DNA of 64,000 bases from Diphasiastrum complanatum (taxonomy: Eukaryota; Streptophyta; Lycopodiopsida; Lycopodiales; Lycopodiaceae): assembly GCA_029204225.1 (NCBI GenBank), contig CM055112.1, positions 21,332,578 through 21,396,577 on the forward strand. Reading direction: 5' to 3'. Under the pieces are notes generated by a model. The model made no database searches. It had not been told where the DNA came from and saw only the letters and a list, made by a program, of their open reading frames with translations. The position numbers and the translations under genes were made by a program. Position 1 is the first letter of the stretch; each line of letters opens with the position of its first letter. Of this stretch, positions 1-14,134 are shown one piece after another.

Positions 1-1522
1 GTTTTAACCCTTTTAAATTGCAATTTTCTTTTCATTTTCGATATGCACAACAAAGTTGACATTGACCTTTGTGAGTTTGAGCTTAAAGATGCATGTTTTA
101 ATCTTCTAAGTTTGAAAAATTTATTTTACTTTCCAAAGTCAACAATAATGCCAACCCCATGTCTTGTTTTTTTCTCATCTAAGTCAAATGGTTTCCCAAC
201 ACTAAGAAAGCACAAAAGTCACCAACACATAAGAGGCGAGCTTGTTACTTGTGGGGTTCATCCAAGAGAACTAAGTAAACTAGTACAAATGAAACTCATT
301 CAATACACATAAGTTTATCATAGATTGGATATAATTCACTTTTATAGACTTGTCACACTTCCAATAAGTACAAAAAATAAGAAAGATAAAAAGGAAGACA
401 ATGACACCCACGCGCATTATTGTGATGCATATGTGCACCCAAGAATATGCTATGCCCTAAGCCAGAATATCCTATGCCCTAAGCCCTTATATGGTATCTT
501 TAAGGATATGGGATCTTTAAGGTATAAAGTGCCTTGGCCCCACACATCGTGCACATCCTATCAATGAATCGGAAAAGGGTGGCCTTGTCTTTGACCAATG
601 TGATCCCATGTTACACCCGACACTCCTTCAGTTGCACATTATATTCCCAATCACTTTTTAAGTTCCTTTTATTCTCCTTATATCCTCATCGTGTGGCCAC
701 GGGAGCATCCAATGTGAAATCAATTGTGCCTTTAAGTGCGCAAAGTGGGGCCATGGGGCTGGATGGTAAAATTTTTGTGGGGCCCAACAAGTTGTCTTTT
801 TACGGCTTGGCATTCATATCATGTGAAACCTTTAATGGTTGAGTGCGAAAAAGCGGCAAAAACGTGGCAAAATCTAGATGTGTATGACTAAATCCAACGG
901 TGGAGGATTTAAAATTGTGAAGTGCCATTAAGACACAAAGGGGGGGGGTGGGGGGGAGGGAGTACGTGGTTGAGGACTCTCCTTCCCCAACCGCCTTAAA
1001 TAAGCACCCGTCTCTCTTAATATTAATAGCACACCAAGAGCTTGAATGCGCCACCGTCGATATTTCCATCAGCGTTCAGATGCTGCCACGTTGCGCAAAT
1101 CGCCCGACAAGTGGCAGGGTTTGACACGTGGCGGACATCTAACTGGAAGCGGCAGAGACTCGGGCGTGCTGATAGGGCCGTTGATAGGGCTCTGCTACAA
1201 ATGGCTTGTGTGCGGGTCTCTTCTTCAGTTTCGTTGGATCGCGATTTTGGATCGTAAAAAAGTTACGTTTAGTGCAAGAAATGTCACGTATTTTCGAGAA
1301 AATCTGACGATTCTTCGATAGTTGAACGAGATTGACTAGTCTCGGTATCTATCAGAATATTACAGTACGTCGGATTTTCTATTTTTTGTGTGTCATGGTT
1401 TCAATCAGATAAGAATTAGAGCCGATTTGTTAGAATTATATAATCAGCTGGTCGCTTTCTGTACCGCTGATTAGTCAAGAGAGCTGGATGTGCGCGAGAT
1501 ATATTAGTTATATCAGGACATT
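1..1522 (+). promoter_or_regulatory. Upstream region of PEPC (promoter and 5' UTR, start site not resolved)
   Basis: No credible coding sequence is seen; the short ORFs here have no recognisable domains. Seen directly: a G-run block at 940-960, a TATA-like CTTAAATAAG at 995-1004, and a G-box/ABRE-type GACACGTGGC at 1123-1132. The stretch from about 1250 to 1522 is AT-rich and probably includes the 5' UTR. A transcription start or 5' UTR intron cannot be fixed from sequence alone. G-boxes are known bZIP/bHLH sites; their use here is inference. Confidence 0.45.
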
Positions 1523-1705
1523 ATGGCTTCACAATATTCAGGTCGCGCAGTTTTGGAAAAAATGGCGTCAATAGATGCGCAGATGAGATTGCTGGTGCCA
1601 AAGAAAGTGTCAGAGGATGATAAGTTGATAGAATATGATGCACTTTTGCTGGACAGGTTTCTGGATATTCTTCAAGATCTGCACGGCGAGGAAGTAAAAG
1701 AGACG
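1523..1705 (+). CDS. PPC: PEPC exon 1
   Basis: 61 codons from the ATG. The start gives [10 protein letters not shown] and then the conserved acid-base phosphorylation motif around Ser16, the target of PEPC kinase in this family. The donor is ACG|GTAAG at 1706, phase 0. Intron 1 is 230 bp. Confidence 0.95.
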
Positions 1706-2853
1706 GTAAGACAGCACACAAAGATAATGCTTAATTTGTTCAGTTATCGTTGATCTGCAAGAATCTTGGCTTTGTAATGTTAAGTTTCGATTGCAAGATC
1801 ATTATTGATGTGCAAGAATATGAGTCGTGTAATGTTAAGTTTCAACTGTGATCACCATTGATCTGCATGAATATGAGCTTTGTAACTTTAAGTTGTAAGT
1901 GCAAGAGACAGTCATAACTTGAAAGTTTCAACCAGGTGCAAAAGTGCTATGAGCTAGCAGGACAGTACGGCCAATTAGGGGGTCTCGAAAATCCGGAAAG
2001 GTTGGAAGATCTAGGAAAAGTGATTTATAATTTGGATGCTGGCGATTCAATTGTTGTGGCAAGCTCATTTTCTCACATGCTTAATCTGGGAAACCTAGCT
2101 GAGGAGGTGCAAATCGCGTATCGTCGAAGAGTGAGCCAGAAGACTGGAAGTTTGGGAGATGAAAACAGTGCACTTACAGAGTCAGACATGGAAGAAACTT
2201 TTAAAAGGCTTATGACCGAGATGGGGAAGTCTCCTACTGAAATTTTTGAGGCGCTTAAAGATCAAACCGTCGATCTGGTGTTAACGGCTCATCCTACGCA
2301 GTCAGTGCGTCGGTCATTGCTGCAAAAACATGCTCGGTAGTTATACAATCAGACCTTCACTTCCGAGTACTGACTGACAGTAACCACTTAGATGCAGTAT
2401 TTGCTTTTGAAGAAGATAGGTTGATGATTCTATTATCCTTAATTGCATTGCTTTATCTTCCAGTGGTTATTTTCATTGCCTATCATCCAAGCATGCGATT
2501 TTCCTTTTCTTTTATAGTTCCTGTGTTTTAGCTTGGCTTTTCTTCCGGTTTTTTTAAAAATCCTTATGTCCTGGTAAGTATTTTCCTGCAGTCTTCATTT
2601 TAACATTCTGTCTTATGTTAGCACGTTCTGTTCTAAATATATAGCTTCTTCTGAAATTTCGAGTGCCTTTGTATTCTGCCTTTCTACGCATTTCATTCAT
2701 GAAATATTACTATCCAAGGAGACGGCTGGAAGCAGTGGTATTAGCTATTTTGTGAAGGTAGTATGAATTTGAGTGTCAATTTGGCAACAACATTTTAAAG
2801 ATCCTGTGAATTTCCGTTTTTGCAAATATCCCTCTTTCTCTCTAGCGTCCTAG

Positions 2854-2904
<51 letters not shown>

Positions 2905-5900
2905 CGCGCGCGCGCGATCCACCATGGCCAGGAGGCGACGCCCCATTGGGGAAATGTAGGTAGCAGCGCTGACAACAACATTGCCCACATGGGCTGCTTT
3001 GCTGCTATCGCAGGCAGCGATGCTGCCTGAGGCAACTTTGGCCTTTGCCTCTTTTGCCTCCGCTCCCCCTCCATCTTTTCTGCCCCCTTCTACTCTTCCT
3101 CAAGCTATCCCTCTTTCTCCTAGCTTGATCTTGTCCAATACAGAGTCTATCACTGCACCCCATCTCCAAAACCATCCTCTTCAATGATCATTGGACTTTG
3201 TAGGACTTTGAAGCTGATGCTAGAGTAGGCTGTAATTGCATGCCATGTAACGGGTTTCAGCGTAGCTAGATTCAAGCTTTTCAAGAAGCATCATTTGGTC
3301 ATAGAAGGATGTTGCGATATGTATTCAACAAAACTTGGAGTTCTTGGTATTTGCATCAAGATTTAAAGTTAGAGAGTGAAAAAACCTAAAAGTTGTTGCT
3401 AAATCAATGCAAAAAAATTACCACCAAGTCTCGACAGAGTGTTTGGAAAAATGCTTAGTTGACTATAAAGTTTACTTGCAGGGTAGCTCGGCTTTTCTTC
3501 AAAACAATTTGTGAGTCATCTCTGAATGACGTGGGGTTTTTGGCATACTTTGCAGAATTCGTGCTTGTTTATCACAGCTACATAAAGACGATATAACACC
3601 TGACGAGAAATATGAGCTTGATGAAGCCCTTCAACGTGAGGTAGGCATGCTGATTGGTCTTTGCCATTTAAACCATCTGTTGCGTGAATCATATTCTTTC
3701 CAAAAAGAGCTATTGCACTAAAGTTAAGCCTAGAGGTTCGTAATGTAAAGTTGTCAGGCTTTTTTTAGTTAAAAAGTTTTGATTCTATCATCTTCCTTTC
3801 TCAATGCCTTGCATAATACTATACATACAACTATGTGACGGGCTCAATTCTTTTCCATTATCTCGATGTACCTTTTGTAACTTTTCAAGGGCTAATGCTT
3901 GGAAAACTGGACATGCCACCTTGATTTTCATTCTCTCATTGTCCTTAAAGGGTTGAAACTAATGGGCTTTTTTGCTTAATTGTAGAAGGGTCTTGTGCCC
4001 GGTTTTTGAGGGGCCTTTTGCCTATAATGGAAAGGGCTTCCCTTCATGGTGTGCCATCAAAGTTAAATATCCATTGAAAATTGTTTCTAAATATGTTAAT
4101 TAATCTATTTATTGTTTTGTTGATTAGGCTTGAATGGGGAAAAAAAATTGTCCTATATGGAATGCTCAACCCTTGATGACTCATTTCAGTATACAATCAT
4201 AATTTTTTTTTTCAATTTAATCATTTGGTCACTTTTTATCAATTGGTTGTGTTGCTTTTGAGAAGAGCAGTATCCTCCAATGTGCCAATGTCTCAGTGTC
4301 CTAGAGGAGTGCACAAATGAAACAATCAAGCATATGGATATGGGTGGATGGATTCTAGTGGATGTCATGGGAATGTAGATTATCGATGATGATTGGTGAT
4401 TTCGTAGGGCTAGAGTATGCATGGTTATTGCTTTTCTCTAGTGAAATTTAACGTTTGTAGAGGACGAAATTCATTTCAAGACTTGTGACACTTGAAGGTG
4501 TTAACATATTTTATTTGATAATTTTTGTTTCCTTTATCTTTAAATATCCATTTTGTTGGCATCTTGTGGATTGTGGAAGGATTGGCTATACAAGGGATTG
4601 GCAATAGCAATAGTGGGGTGACGTTGTTGCTTAAACTAGGTATCCACCTCCAAGTTATGTTAAATATGTTGCATCTAGTGATGTGATGAACTCTTATGCC
4701 TAGAAGTTATAGAGTTCTGCTTTGGAAGAGTTGGGATGGACCTTACCATCAATCATGGCCAATCTGTGACCATACTTGCTTTTGAGTCTCCAAGTTGAAT
4801 GCTTGTCCATGTTAGGGCATTAGGATATAAGCTTATATATTGATCGTGGACTTAATAGGTTGAAGTTAAAGAAGATAAATGATCATGATGAATCCCAATT
4901 TATTATAGTTTCTTAAGCGTTTGGAAAGGTAAGTATTGACCCTTGGCAAGTCTTAGACTATAGCTTGTTGTGTAAGTTTTGTTGAGCTTATGCTAGTCCA
5001 AAATTCAGCGAGATAGAGGAAGAGAATTCTCATAAAGCAATATCGTGTTAATTTCAAAGTTTTTAACAAGACTCTTGTCACGATCTTTTCTAATGAGAAT
5101 AACAAATAGTTGACTCAATATTGTCTTCTACCATTCTTAGGAGCTCCTTATATGAGCTCTTCTCTGCAAGAGTATCCTTTGATATGAAAGTTGCTCTTCC
5201 ACCATAGGCTACTTCTTGAGCCCTTTACTTGCCCTTCATTGAGATGTAAGGGTTGGCTAAAGTGGTTAGCTTGGCATCCAACGTTTCTTTGTTCTGAGGT
5301 TCAAGCCATCCTTGGAAACAAAGATGCATTGGTCACATTTTTGTCAATGGTAGGCTTCACCTGGCCAAGAAAGTGTAGTAAATGTAAACAATTACTCCCC
5401 CGTGCCCCAACAATTGATAGACCTCCTTGCCCTACTATCTACTAGCTATGGTTACGGTCTACATTTCCTATGACCCGATGACAAGGCCAATGACAATTAT
5501 TCTCAATCGATTGCTTTAGCCATTTGCCAAACGGGTTCTCTTGATTGCAATCGGAAACACATCTAAACTGTCTCAGGCTAGATGATTAGCTCAATTTCTG
5601 GTCAACAACCTATTTAATAATCTATTGGCCCTCTGGCAGTCAGTTTTTCAGGGTCATGTTTGATCCATAACTATTCTTAGGCTAACTTGGACCTAATTGT
5701 TTGTTCTTGGAAGTTGGAACCTTGATAAGGAGTTCTTTGCCCAATCACAATGAAACTCTAGCTGTTCCTTTCATTCTTCTACCATGTACAACCATACCTG
5801 CCACCTTGGCTGGAGATGCATAAACTAAGCTGAAACATGACCAACCACTGCTTGTGGCTGGTATAGTGTTGCAGTCAACTTTAGATTCTGTACTCACTCT

Positions 5901-8900
5901 CTAACTCTTATAACAAGAGGTTGAAGGCTTGTTTCTCACTACTAAGTTTTAATCCAGTAACAGTCTTGAAGAATTTCATCCGAAATCAAACTATAATTGA
6001 TTATTCCATCAACCGATTGATCTGTGAGAATATAAATTTCACACCCCCCAACAAATCCTTTTTTCTTCTCAAACCATTGAATATCTTATAATGGTCAACA
6101 CATTTGCTTACCTGCAGTAAAGTTGGCTCATGCATTTTTCAACCTTCCCTTGCTTGTAGCCTCCACACAATCCACAAATATGATATCAATGCATAGGAGA
6201 CCATAAATGAAGGAACAAGAGCATTCCTCTACAAAGAAGGCTGATGTACACTATATATGATCAATGGCCATAGCCCTACGAGCAATAGGAATGAGTTCTC
6301 CCACAAAGAGCTCAAGCAACAGCAATATCCAAAGCAGTTGTTAGGATCATACTAAGGAGCTGATTCTATATTCTGTAATTAATTCATTATTCAAGTGATA
6401 TTTGAAGATGGGCTGCTTATTGTAAACTGTGACATCTCCACTTCAAATGAGACTTCAAATGCATAACTGGTCTCAAGTTGGCTGCGTCAAGAAGAAATGC
6501 TATATGACACACTGGAGATGCGCATGAGCATTGAAATGTACCAACATAAGCAAATGCTGCACTCTGTAGATTGAAATTAGGTAAAAAGAATGTCTCTGCA
6601 CATGCCAATTAAAATAGGATGACCTACTACACATACGCAGGGAAAAGTAGACAAACATTCAATAATCTGTGCAGCAATAGTTAGCTAGCATTTTTGTCAG
6701 TACAGCCATCTTTAAGTTGGTACAAATTTGAAATGATGCCTTTTTAGCTCACCATTTGTTGCTTTGTCTTTTGATATCTCTAAGCCTTTTACTGGAGTGG
6801 AGTCTATGATCCAAAGAACATTGTCTTTTTCAATTTGTGGGTTTCATTATTGGAACCTGGAGAGCAAAGGGGAACTCAAACTGATAATTCCAAATTTTTT
6901 TCAGATCCAAGCTGCTTTCAGGACAGATGAAATCAAGCGTAGCCCTCCAACTCCACAGGATGAGATGAGAGCTGGCATGAGCTATTTCCATGAGACAATT
7001 TATAATGGTCTACCGAAGTTCCTTCGGCGTGTCGATACTGCTCTCAAATCAATCGGTGTAAATGAACGGATACCTTATAACATACCACTTGTACAGTTTT
7101 CTTCATGGATGGGTGGTGATCGAGATGGTCAGTATATATCACGATTCATGCTTCACTTCTGTTAGAGTACTGTAGGTCTCTCTTTTCTACCTGGCTGGAA
7201 TGTATGTCAAGCTGTGTTATTATAGAAGATTATTATATTTTTTACTTTTTTTAATGTTTTGAGAATACATTTTATTTTATTTTTCAGGAAATCCTCGGGT
7301 CACTCCAGAAGTCACTAGAGATGTCTGTCTTTTAGCAAGGCTTATGGCAGCAAATCTTTACTTCTCTCAAGTTGAGGACCTCATGTTTGAGGTAAGAAGT
7401 TTGACTTTATGGTTTGTTGGTTGCATTTAGTAAGACATTTTTCAGCAAATGCTTGTATATTGTAACTGTATGACATGCTTTAAGGCTAGATGGTGTTGTT
7501 CTTTCTAAGAGAGGATGTAAAAGTATTATATTCGTTTTTTGATGTTCGATATTCTTTCAAGTATCGTGGTCTATTGGGGCACATTTTTCTTCGTGGCAAT
7601 GATTTTTATCGGCATTTCTGAACACTGCAGCTTTCCATGTGGCGTTGCACTGATGAGCTTCGAGCCAGGGTGAGAGCTCTGGAAGCTGGATCCAAAAAGG
7701 ATACAAAACATTATAAAGGTACATTGGGTGTTGATATTGCTGCCTGGTTCTAAGAATTAGCGGGATTTCAGTTTATGGTAGATGTTTGAACACTCCCAAG
7801 CTTCCAACTCTTTCTACATCCAGTGAAAACAATATAAATAGAACGTCTTATCAGTGTTGCCCCATTTGAAAGATAATACATCTTTTCTGCTCATTTTCAA
7901 CGACCTCCACAGTACAATAAGTGTAACTTAACTCTGATCTTCTGCTCTCAGTTTTATTTTATCTCAATCTCATTTTTTAGTTTATAGTTATCGATGTCAG
8001 CTCTGTCTTGTGCTTATCCGAGGTGGATTGTGTAGGATCATTCCTTAAAAGCTGTAAAGCTCTGTTCCTGCAAGCACTCAAAGGCGTCCTGTAGCATATT
8101 CGCCTTCCAGCTTGATCACATTTTTTACCATTATTTATTTTCCCGAGTGGTTGGATGTTGTTCCAAAGTGTCGTGCCATAGCAGTCAAGTATTGAGTGAA
8201 GTATTGCAAACTTAAATGCTTGCCTGTAAAGTGTTATCACTTTCAAGGTATTCTGGACCTGAGTTACCTGTTCAGATAGTGTTGCTTGTAGATTCTTCCA
8301 TATTTAGTGAGAAATGTAGCTCATGACGGCCAAAGTTGCATTATTGTGATGCACCAACAAGTTTAGTGCCAGTATACCCACCAGGGAGAAATTGAGGGAG
8401 AACATCACAAGCATAGAAGCACTGCATTCCGGAACGCAGCATTCCGGATTGGAATGCTACAAATTTTTATTTTTTTTAATGTATGTGTCAGAGTGGGAAA
8501 GAACAACAATTTAAGGATGTAAAAAAAATTCCAAACACATTGCAAAGCATATATTCACTAACTGAACAAAGCATAGTACATTCATTAACTGAACAAAGCA
8601 TTTAGGCTTTAGCATGCTGAAACTTGAGAGCAATCACATATTACAGACTACAGTGCTGAGTGTTCATGATATGAAAACATGGAAACCGATCCACATTCCA
8701 CACATGCCTCATGAGAATGATCGATATGTTTGATGTCATAAACGATAAAGCTCCGATATATATATCTAGTCCTAAAAAACAAAAATAAATAAATAAATGA
8801 AAAATAAACAAAATATACAAATGTACATGAGTATGATAGATGGAAAATGGACTTGTAGAGTCACGTGACACAAAATAAAACCCTATATCTCTATGACTTG

Positions 8901-11517
8901 GAGGCATCATGATCAGATGAGGATTCTTCCTCACTATCACTGGTAGACGAGTAGGAAGACATGGAATCTTCCTCGAGTATGTGCCTGTGTCTCTGAACCT
9001 CTGCCCCTGCCTCCGCCTCAAACTTTGCCCTTGCCTTTGCCTTTGCCTTTGCCCTTGCTTCTACTGTGGCCTCTAGGTCTACCAGGCCGTTGCTCCCTCT
9101 GCCTGTGATATCGTTGTCTCCGGCTCAACATGCAAATCCATCAGGCACACCCTACGCCTACCTACAACCCCCCCCTCGGTGTACAGGTGATGCAGGCTCG
9201 GCTTGTGCCTCGGCATCGGGATCAATCACCCCACATCCTCTCCAATGTCTATGTCCATCTCATCATCCAAGGCCTCATCCTTCTCCTCCTCCTCCTCCTC
9301 CTCAGCATCCAATCCCTTCTCAACTTCATCCCCACCCTCCTCTCTTGCATCCTTTGCATCAGCCCTAGCCATGGATCTAGTGGTCCTATGCTACCTCCTA
9401 TCATGACGTGCCAACTCCCGATGATATGTTGAAAAGATCTCATCATCAGCCGCAGGCTCTGTGTGTGCACGGCCTGCTGCAATGTCCATGGAGGCATGCC
9501 TTGGGATTTCGACCTGCCTAGGTGTACCATCTCTTTGCATGTGCTTGATTTGCCTTAGGTTGGTGGTGCAATAAACCAACCTGTTCAGCTAGGGAACGTG
9601 AGCCTATTGCATCTCTTCGTGTGTAAAAGAGACCAAGTGCTCTAGTTTTGCTCACAAGCAGGGGCGGGCAAAAACTCGTCATAAACACCATGAGATCGAA
9701 ACATCCCTTTCTGCCCTCAAAATCCAACATCTCTCTCTTGATCTTGCGCAAAAAAGGAATCATTGAATTGTAGCCTTTAAGTTGTAACCTAGTTATGGAT
9801 GACTACAATGATCAATCAAGTTTGACACATCTAATGCAAGCTATGAGTTTAGATAGTTCCCTAAATGCACATCATGCACTAGCCAGAATTCTTTCCTTTT
9901 TAGAAAAATATCCCCAAACACTAGATATATTTGTCAGCTTTCTTCATAGGGTGCCTAGTTGGATCTTTTTTCCATGGATACCCCAAATGCTTGCTGTTCT
10001 TGATAGCAATGAAGGAGCGGTCTTTTTCAGCATCTTTGAAACCATTGCAAAGTCTTATCCATAGGCTTTGCTGTTGCTGCCACTAAAGAATGATGTAATA
10101 CAAGCTGCGGTAGGAGGTAAAGCTGGGAGATGTTGCCAACGTCGAACGTGAGAGGGACCTCACATCTTGGTAGGATGAGTAGGTCTAGTTGTAAGGTATC
10201 ACTAGGAGGTGAATTGTTGCTGAGCTCTGTGGGAAGGTGTGTCATCATCACTCTCATCATCCTCTGAATCTAGGTCTAGTCATGAGCGCCATCCGGAGGA
10301 GGTGATATGAAGCTGGGTGTTTAGAGTACTCTGATGCGAAGTAAAAGCATTTGTCATACCATGAGTGCAACACAACGTGGATCCTCATAGGTAACAAGCG
10401 TGCGCAAAGTAACTGGTGTATCTTTGAATGAACAGTGGTATCTCCCTCCCACAAAGCTCATAATACACTGGACAAATGAAGGTAAAGTGCTCCTCAGTCT
10501 CCACCTTTCTTAGGGAACATAACTGGCAGAACCTATCCTCTCGCAGGGTGCACCCTAAAACCGGCCAATCTCAACCTCAAGCTGGTGCAAAGAGACACAG
10601 AATTGACCCAATATGAATTTGAGACCATGTGATAACCTTGAACATAGGTAGTGTGGTAAAAGTGGGATCTTAGATCCATTTGTCTCCAAGAAGTGAAGCC
10701 AATAGAAGTCGGGTTTGACCGCCAACGGACCATGCCAAGGGCACGTACAGAAGCTCGTTAGTAAGATCGTAGAAGTTTGTTTGTTGTGAACCTGTCTTGG
10801 CATTAAAGTCACCAATGAGAAACATGTAACCTTGCTCTGCTTACTTGATAATACTAGTAGAAAGATCAATGTGAGGTGGGCTACACCCTCCACAAAGGAA
10901 GAGGACATTGGAGGGAAATAACAAGCTACAACAAAGATGTCCCTGTCTGAACCAATGCTATGTCCATCAATGAGGAACCAAATGTATCGTGAATGCTGAT
11001 CATGACTGACAAACTCAAGAATAGGGTGTAATGACTTTCTGTATAAGTGAGCAACCAATCTTGAGCCTCTACGATGAATGGACCAAACCCCAACCTACAA
11101 GTGGCATGGATGGGGCCCCAATATGCTCCCACTACTGGGAGCCCCAATTCTCTCTGTTTTCGTAGACGCATTGTCAATATATCGAATTTTGTAGATAACA
11201 CGTCTACCTGTCACTTTAGCTTTCTAGAAGGCTTTACGCCTGTCCTCAACCTGTATGTACGTAAGATCATCATCCATATAGATTTGAGGACTCCATTGGG
11301 AGTGTAAGGTTTTTGAGAATAGGGATAGAGCAATAGGAGTTAAGTTACTGAGATGAAAAGAGGACGAAGAGGCAACAGAGGAAGAAAAAGAAGAAGACAC
11401 AAAAGAAGATAAGGGACAAGAAGAAGAAAAAGAAGAAGAAGAAGAAGGTTGCTGATGTTGCTGTTGGAGAGAGGGATTGAGGGGGGAGGGGCGATCATCT
11501 TGCAAGGGGAGGCCATG

Positions 11518-11591
<74 letters not shown>

Positions 11592-14042
11592 ATAGAATAG
11601 AATATATTAATGTCTTTCGGGTGCCCTTGGGCACATAAGACAAAGAAAAAGTACATCAGAAAGGAGTGTTGTCCATGTTGGACTTATTTCTATCCGCTAA
11701 AGCTAAAAACAGAATAAACTGGAAATAAAAACCAAAGCTTAACCTCTTGCTATGGTGAGGGTACAAATGCAGTAGCTTAACCCTTGCTACGCGGAGGAGT
11801 ACAACTCACTAGTTGAAAGAGAAAAACTGTGTGATCTGGTGTGAGGCACACGGTGGCCTCTGATGACGAACTCTGGACGGTCGAGGAAGACGCTGGAGCT
11901 TCTGTCGGCGAGTTGGAATGTCAATCTCACTATCAGAAGTATCCTCCCTAACTCTTTTCTGAAAGAAAAGTGTAATATGTGGCTAGCTGTGGTCAACATC
12001 CTGATCATCCGGCATAAGTGAAGATCTCAGGGAGAACAACTCTCACAAAAGTAACCCAACACATCTCGCATCGGGATAGGCAAAGAAGGAACCAAGCATG
12101 AGTGGAGTGTCCCGATAAAGACAGTGGTATCTGTATCTGATCTCATAGTAAGTTGGACATAAGAAAATAAAGTGAAACTCATCCTCAACCTCCTGTAATG
12201 TACAACACCAACAGATCCGTAATGGTTGTGGCATGTCTGCGTATTTGCCAGTCTCAATAGCGAGCTGATGAGAAGAGACCCGAAGCTGACCGATGCGGTA
12301 GCGCAGGACAAAAGACAACGGCTGAGAGAGATAACTCGGTCTAACGGGAAGCCCTGAAGCATCTAAGTGAAAAAGTGAATGTGGTAGAACTGAAGCTTAA
12401 CCCGTGAAGGATCAAGGTGAGACCAAACAGTATGTACGTATGCTCTGTAGATCCGTCTACGAACGAACGCATGAGTCCCATTGGGGAGGTCAGACATAGA
12501 TAATCCCCAGCTATGTAGAAAGTCCGAAGCATACTGAAACCATGAAGACTTAGCTCGCTGCCCAGCCAAATTGCGAGAGGATGTAAAAGCCGCTACCACG
12601 TATCTGGAGGAATCAAGCTCTGAGATTCTGTGAATGAATGTGATAATCTGGAAAATAGCCTCGACAAGCAGCGGAGGAGAAGCAAACTCTGTGAGATATC
12701 ACTCCAAGTATCTCTAGATAAGCTTGGGCACCATGTCTCTGCTGAGTACAGTGCCACTGGAGAAACAGTCAAGGAAAAGAGGCGACATCGTGTGTCTGGA
12801 TCGTGCACATAATAAGTAGAGGAAAACCTCTCCATTTGAACAAGAGCAGAGCGCCCCTTGCGGAGCCTAGCCAATGCAGCTGGTCGAAACGAAGGCAATG
12901 GGCCAAAAAAGAGAACACCCAGGTATGTGTAAGACGCTACTATCTCTAGAGGCTGTCCATCAAAATAGAACACAGTGTCTCTCATATGCTGCCTGTTGGT
13001 GTTAAACACCATAACCTTAGTCTTTCTAATGTTCACCATTAGCCCCCATATTTGACAGAAAGTATGTCGCTGAAGTCCTGTAGCTGAACTAGATAGTAAA
13101 ACCACATCATCTGCATAAAGAAGGATGGGGATAACAATATCTGCTAAAGGACAGCCATCCCCCCTTCTTCCCGAATAATACGCTCAAGGTCGTCAATGTA
13201 TAAAGCAAAAAGGGTGGGTGATAAAGGACATCCCTGCTTTACTCCGACCGTACTATGAATATATGAAGACCATCCATCTCCATCACGAAATATGGCCAAA
13301 ACTCTCTCATAATGTGATGATAGCAGCAAGTGTCGCGGAACTGAATCAAATGCTTTGCGGAAGTCCACAAAACAGCAATAGACTCTCTGTTTCCTGAACT
13401 TTGTTGCCTCAATGATACATCTCAGTATGAATATCTGGTCTGCTGTGGAGTAGCCTGCTCTAAAACCTGCCTGTCCCTCCATCACATTTGGTAGAGGCCA
13501 TAGCAATAGAACTTCTTTCCTCTTGCCGTCAGCTCTGATATGAAAACGTAAATAGAACCTTTTCTCAGACTTTGCTGCTGAAGCTAAAAAGTTGGCATGA
13601 ACTCTGCCGTAACGTCCCGCAATCCAGTTCTCCCTGTATTGCCTCTGGAAGAAAGGAAGCTTGAGTTCGTGTTTGTGACCATGCAAAAAGAGAACCTCCA
13701 CCTGCAGGACCGATAGCTTTGAATACAATGCTCATGGCCAAACCATTGGCAGAACCTCGTTGATCCTGTCTCACGGAGTTGAATGATCCCGTAGTGGTTG
13801 TTACACGAGACACCAGGGAAAAAAAAAAAAGCAAATGCGACCACAGATCTTGCGAAGTCCAACCGGAAGCCGCTCCAGAGGCGATTCACATGAACGACTG
13901 AGAGAGAGCCACAGCTATTTAACGAGCCATTGAGGGAGCTACCATCGCTGCCAAGGAATGAGATTGAGGGAGCTACCATCGCTACCAAGAATCCATCGCT
14001 GCAAGGTTGTTCAAGGAGTACAAGAAAGTTCTGGGATAAATC

Positions 14043-14134
<92 letters not shown>

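Noticed and set aside
2856-2916. CT tract as a LINE tail
   Set aside because: No family hairpin or LINE 3' UTR lies upstream on the + strand, unlike the four tails accepted.
9066-9530. Overlapping Pro-rich, Ser-rich and Arg-rich ORFs
   Set aside because: They come from a CTC/GAG-rich stretch read in several frames. The - strand acidic reading fits a hAT tail better.
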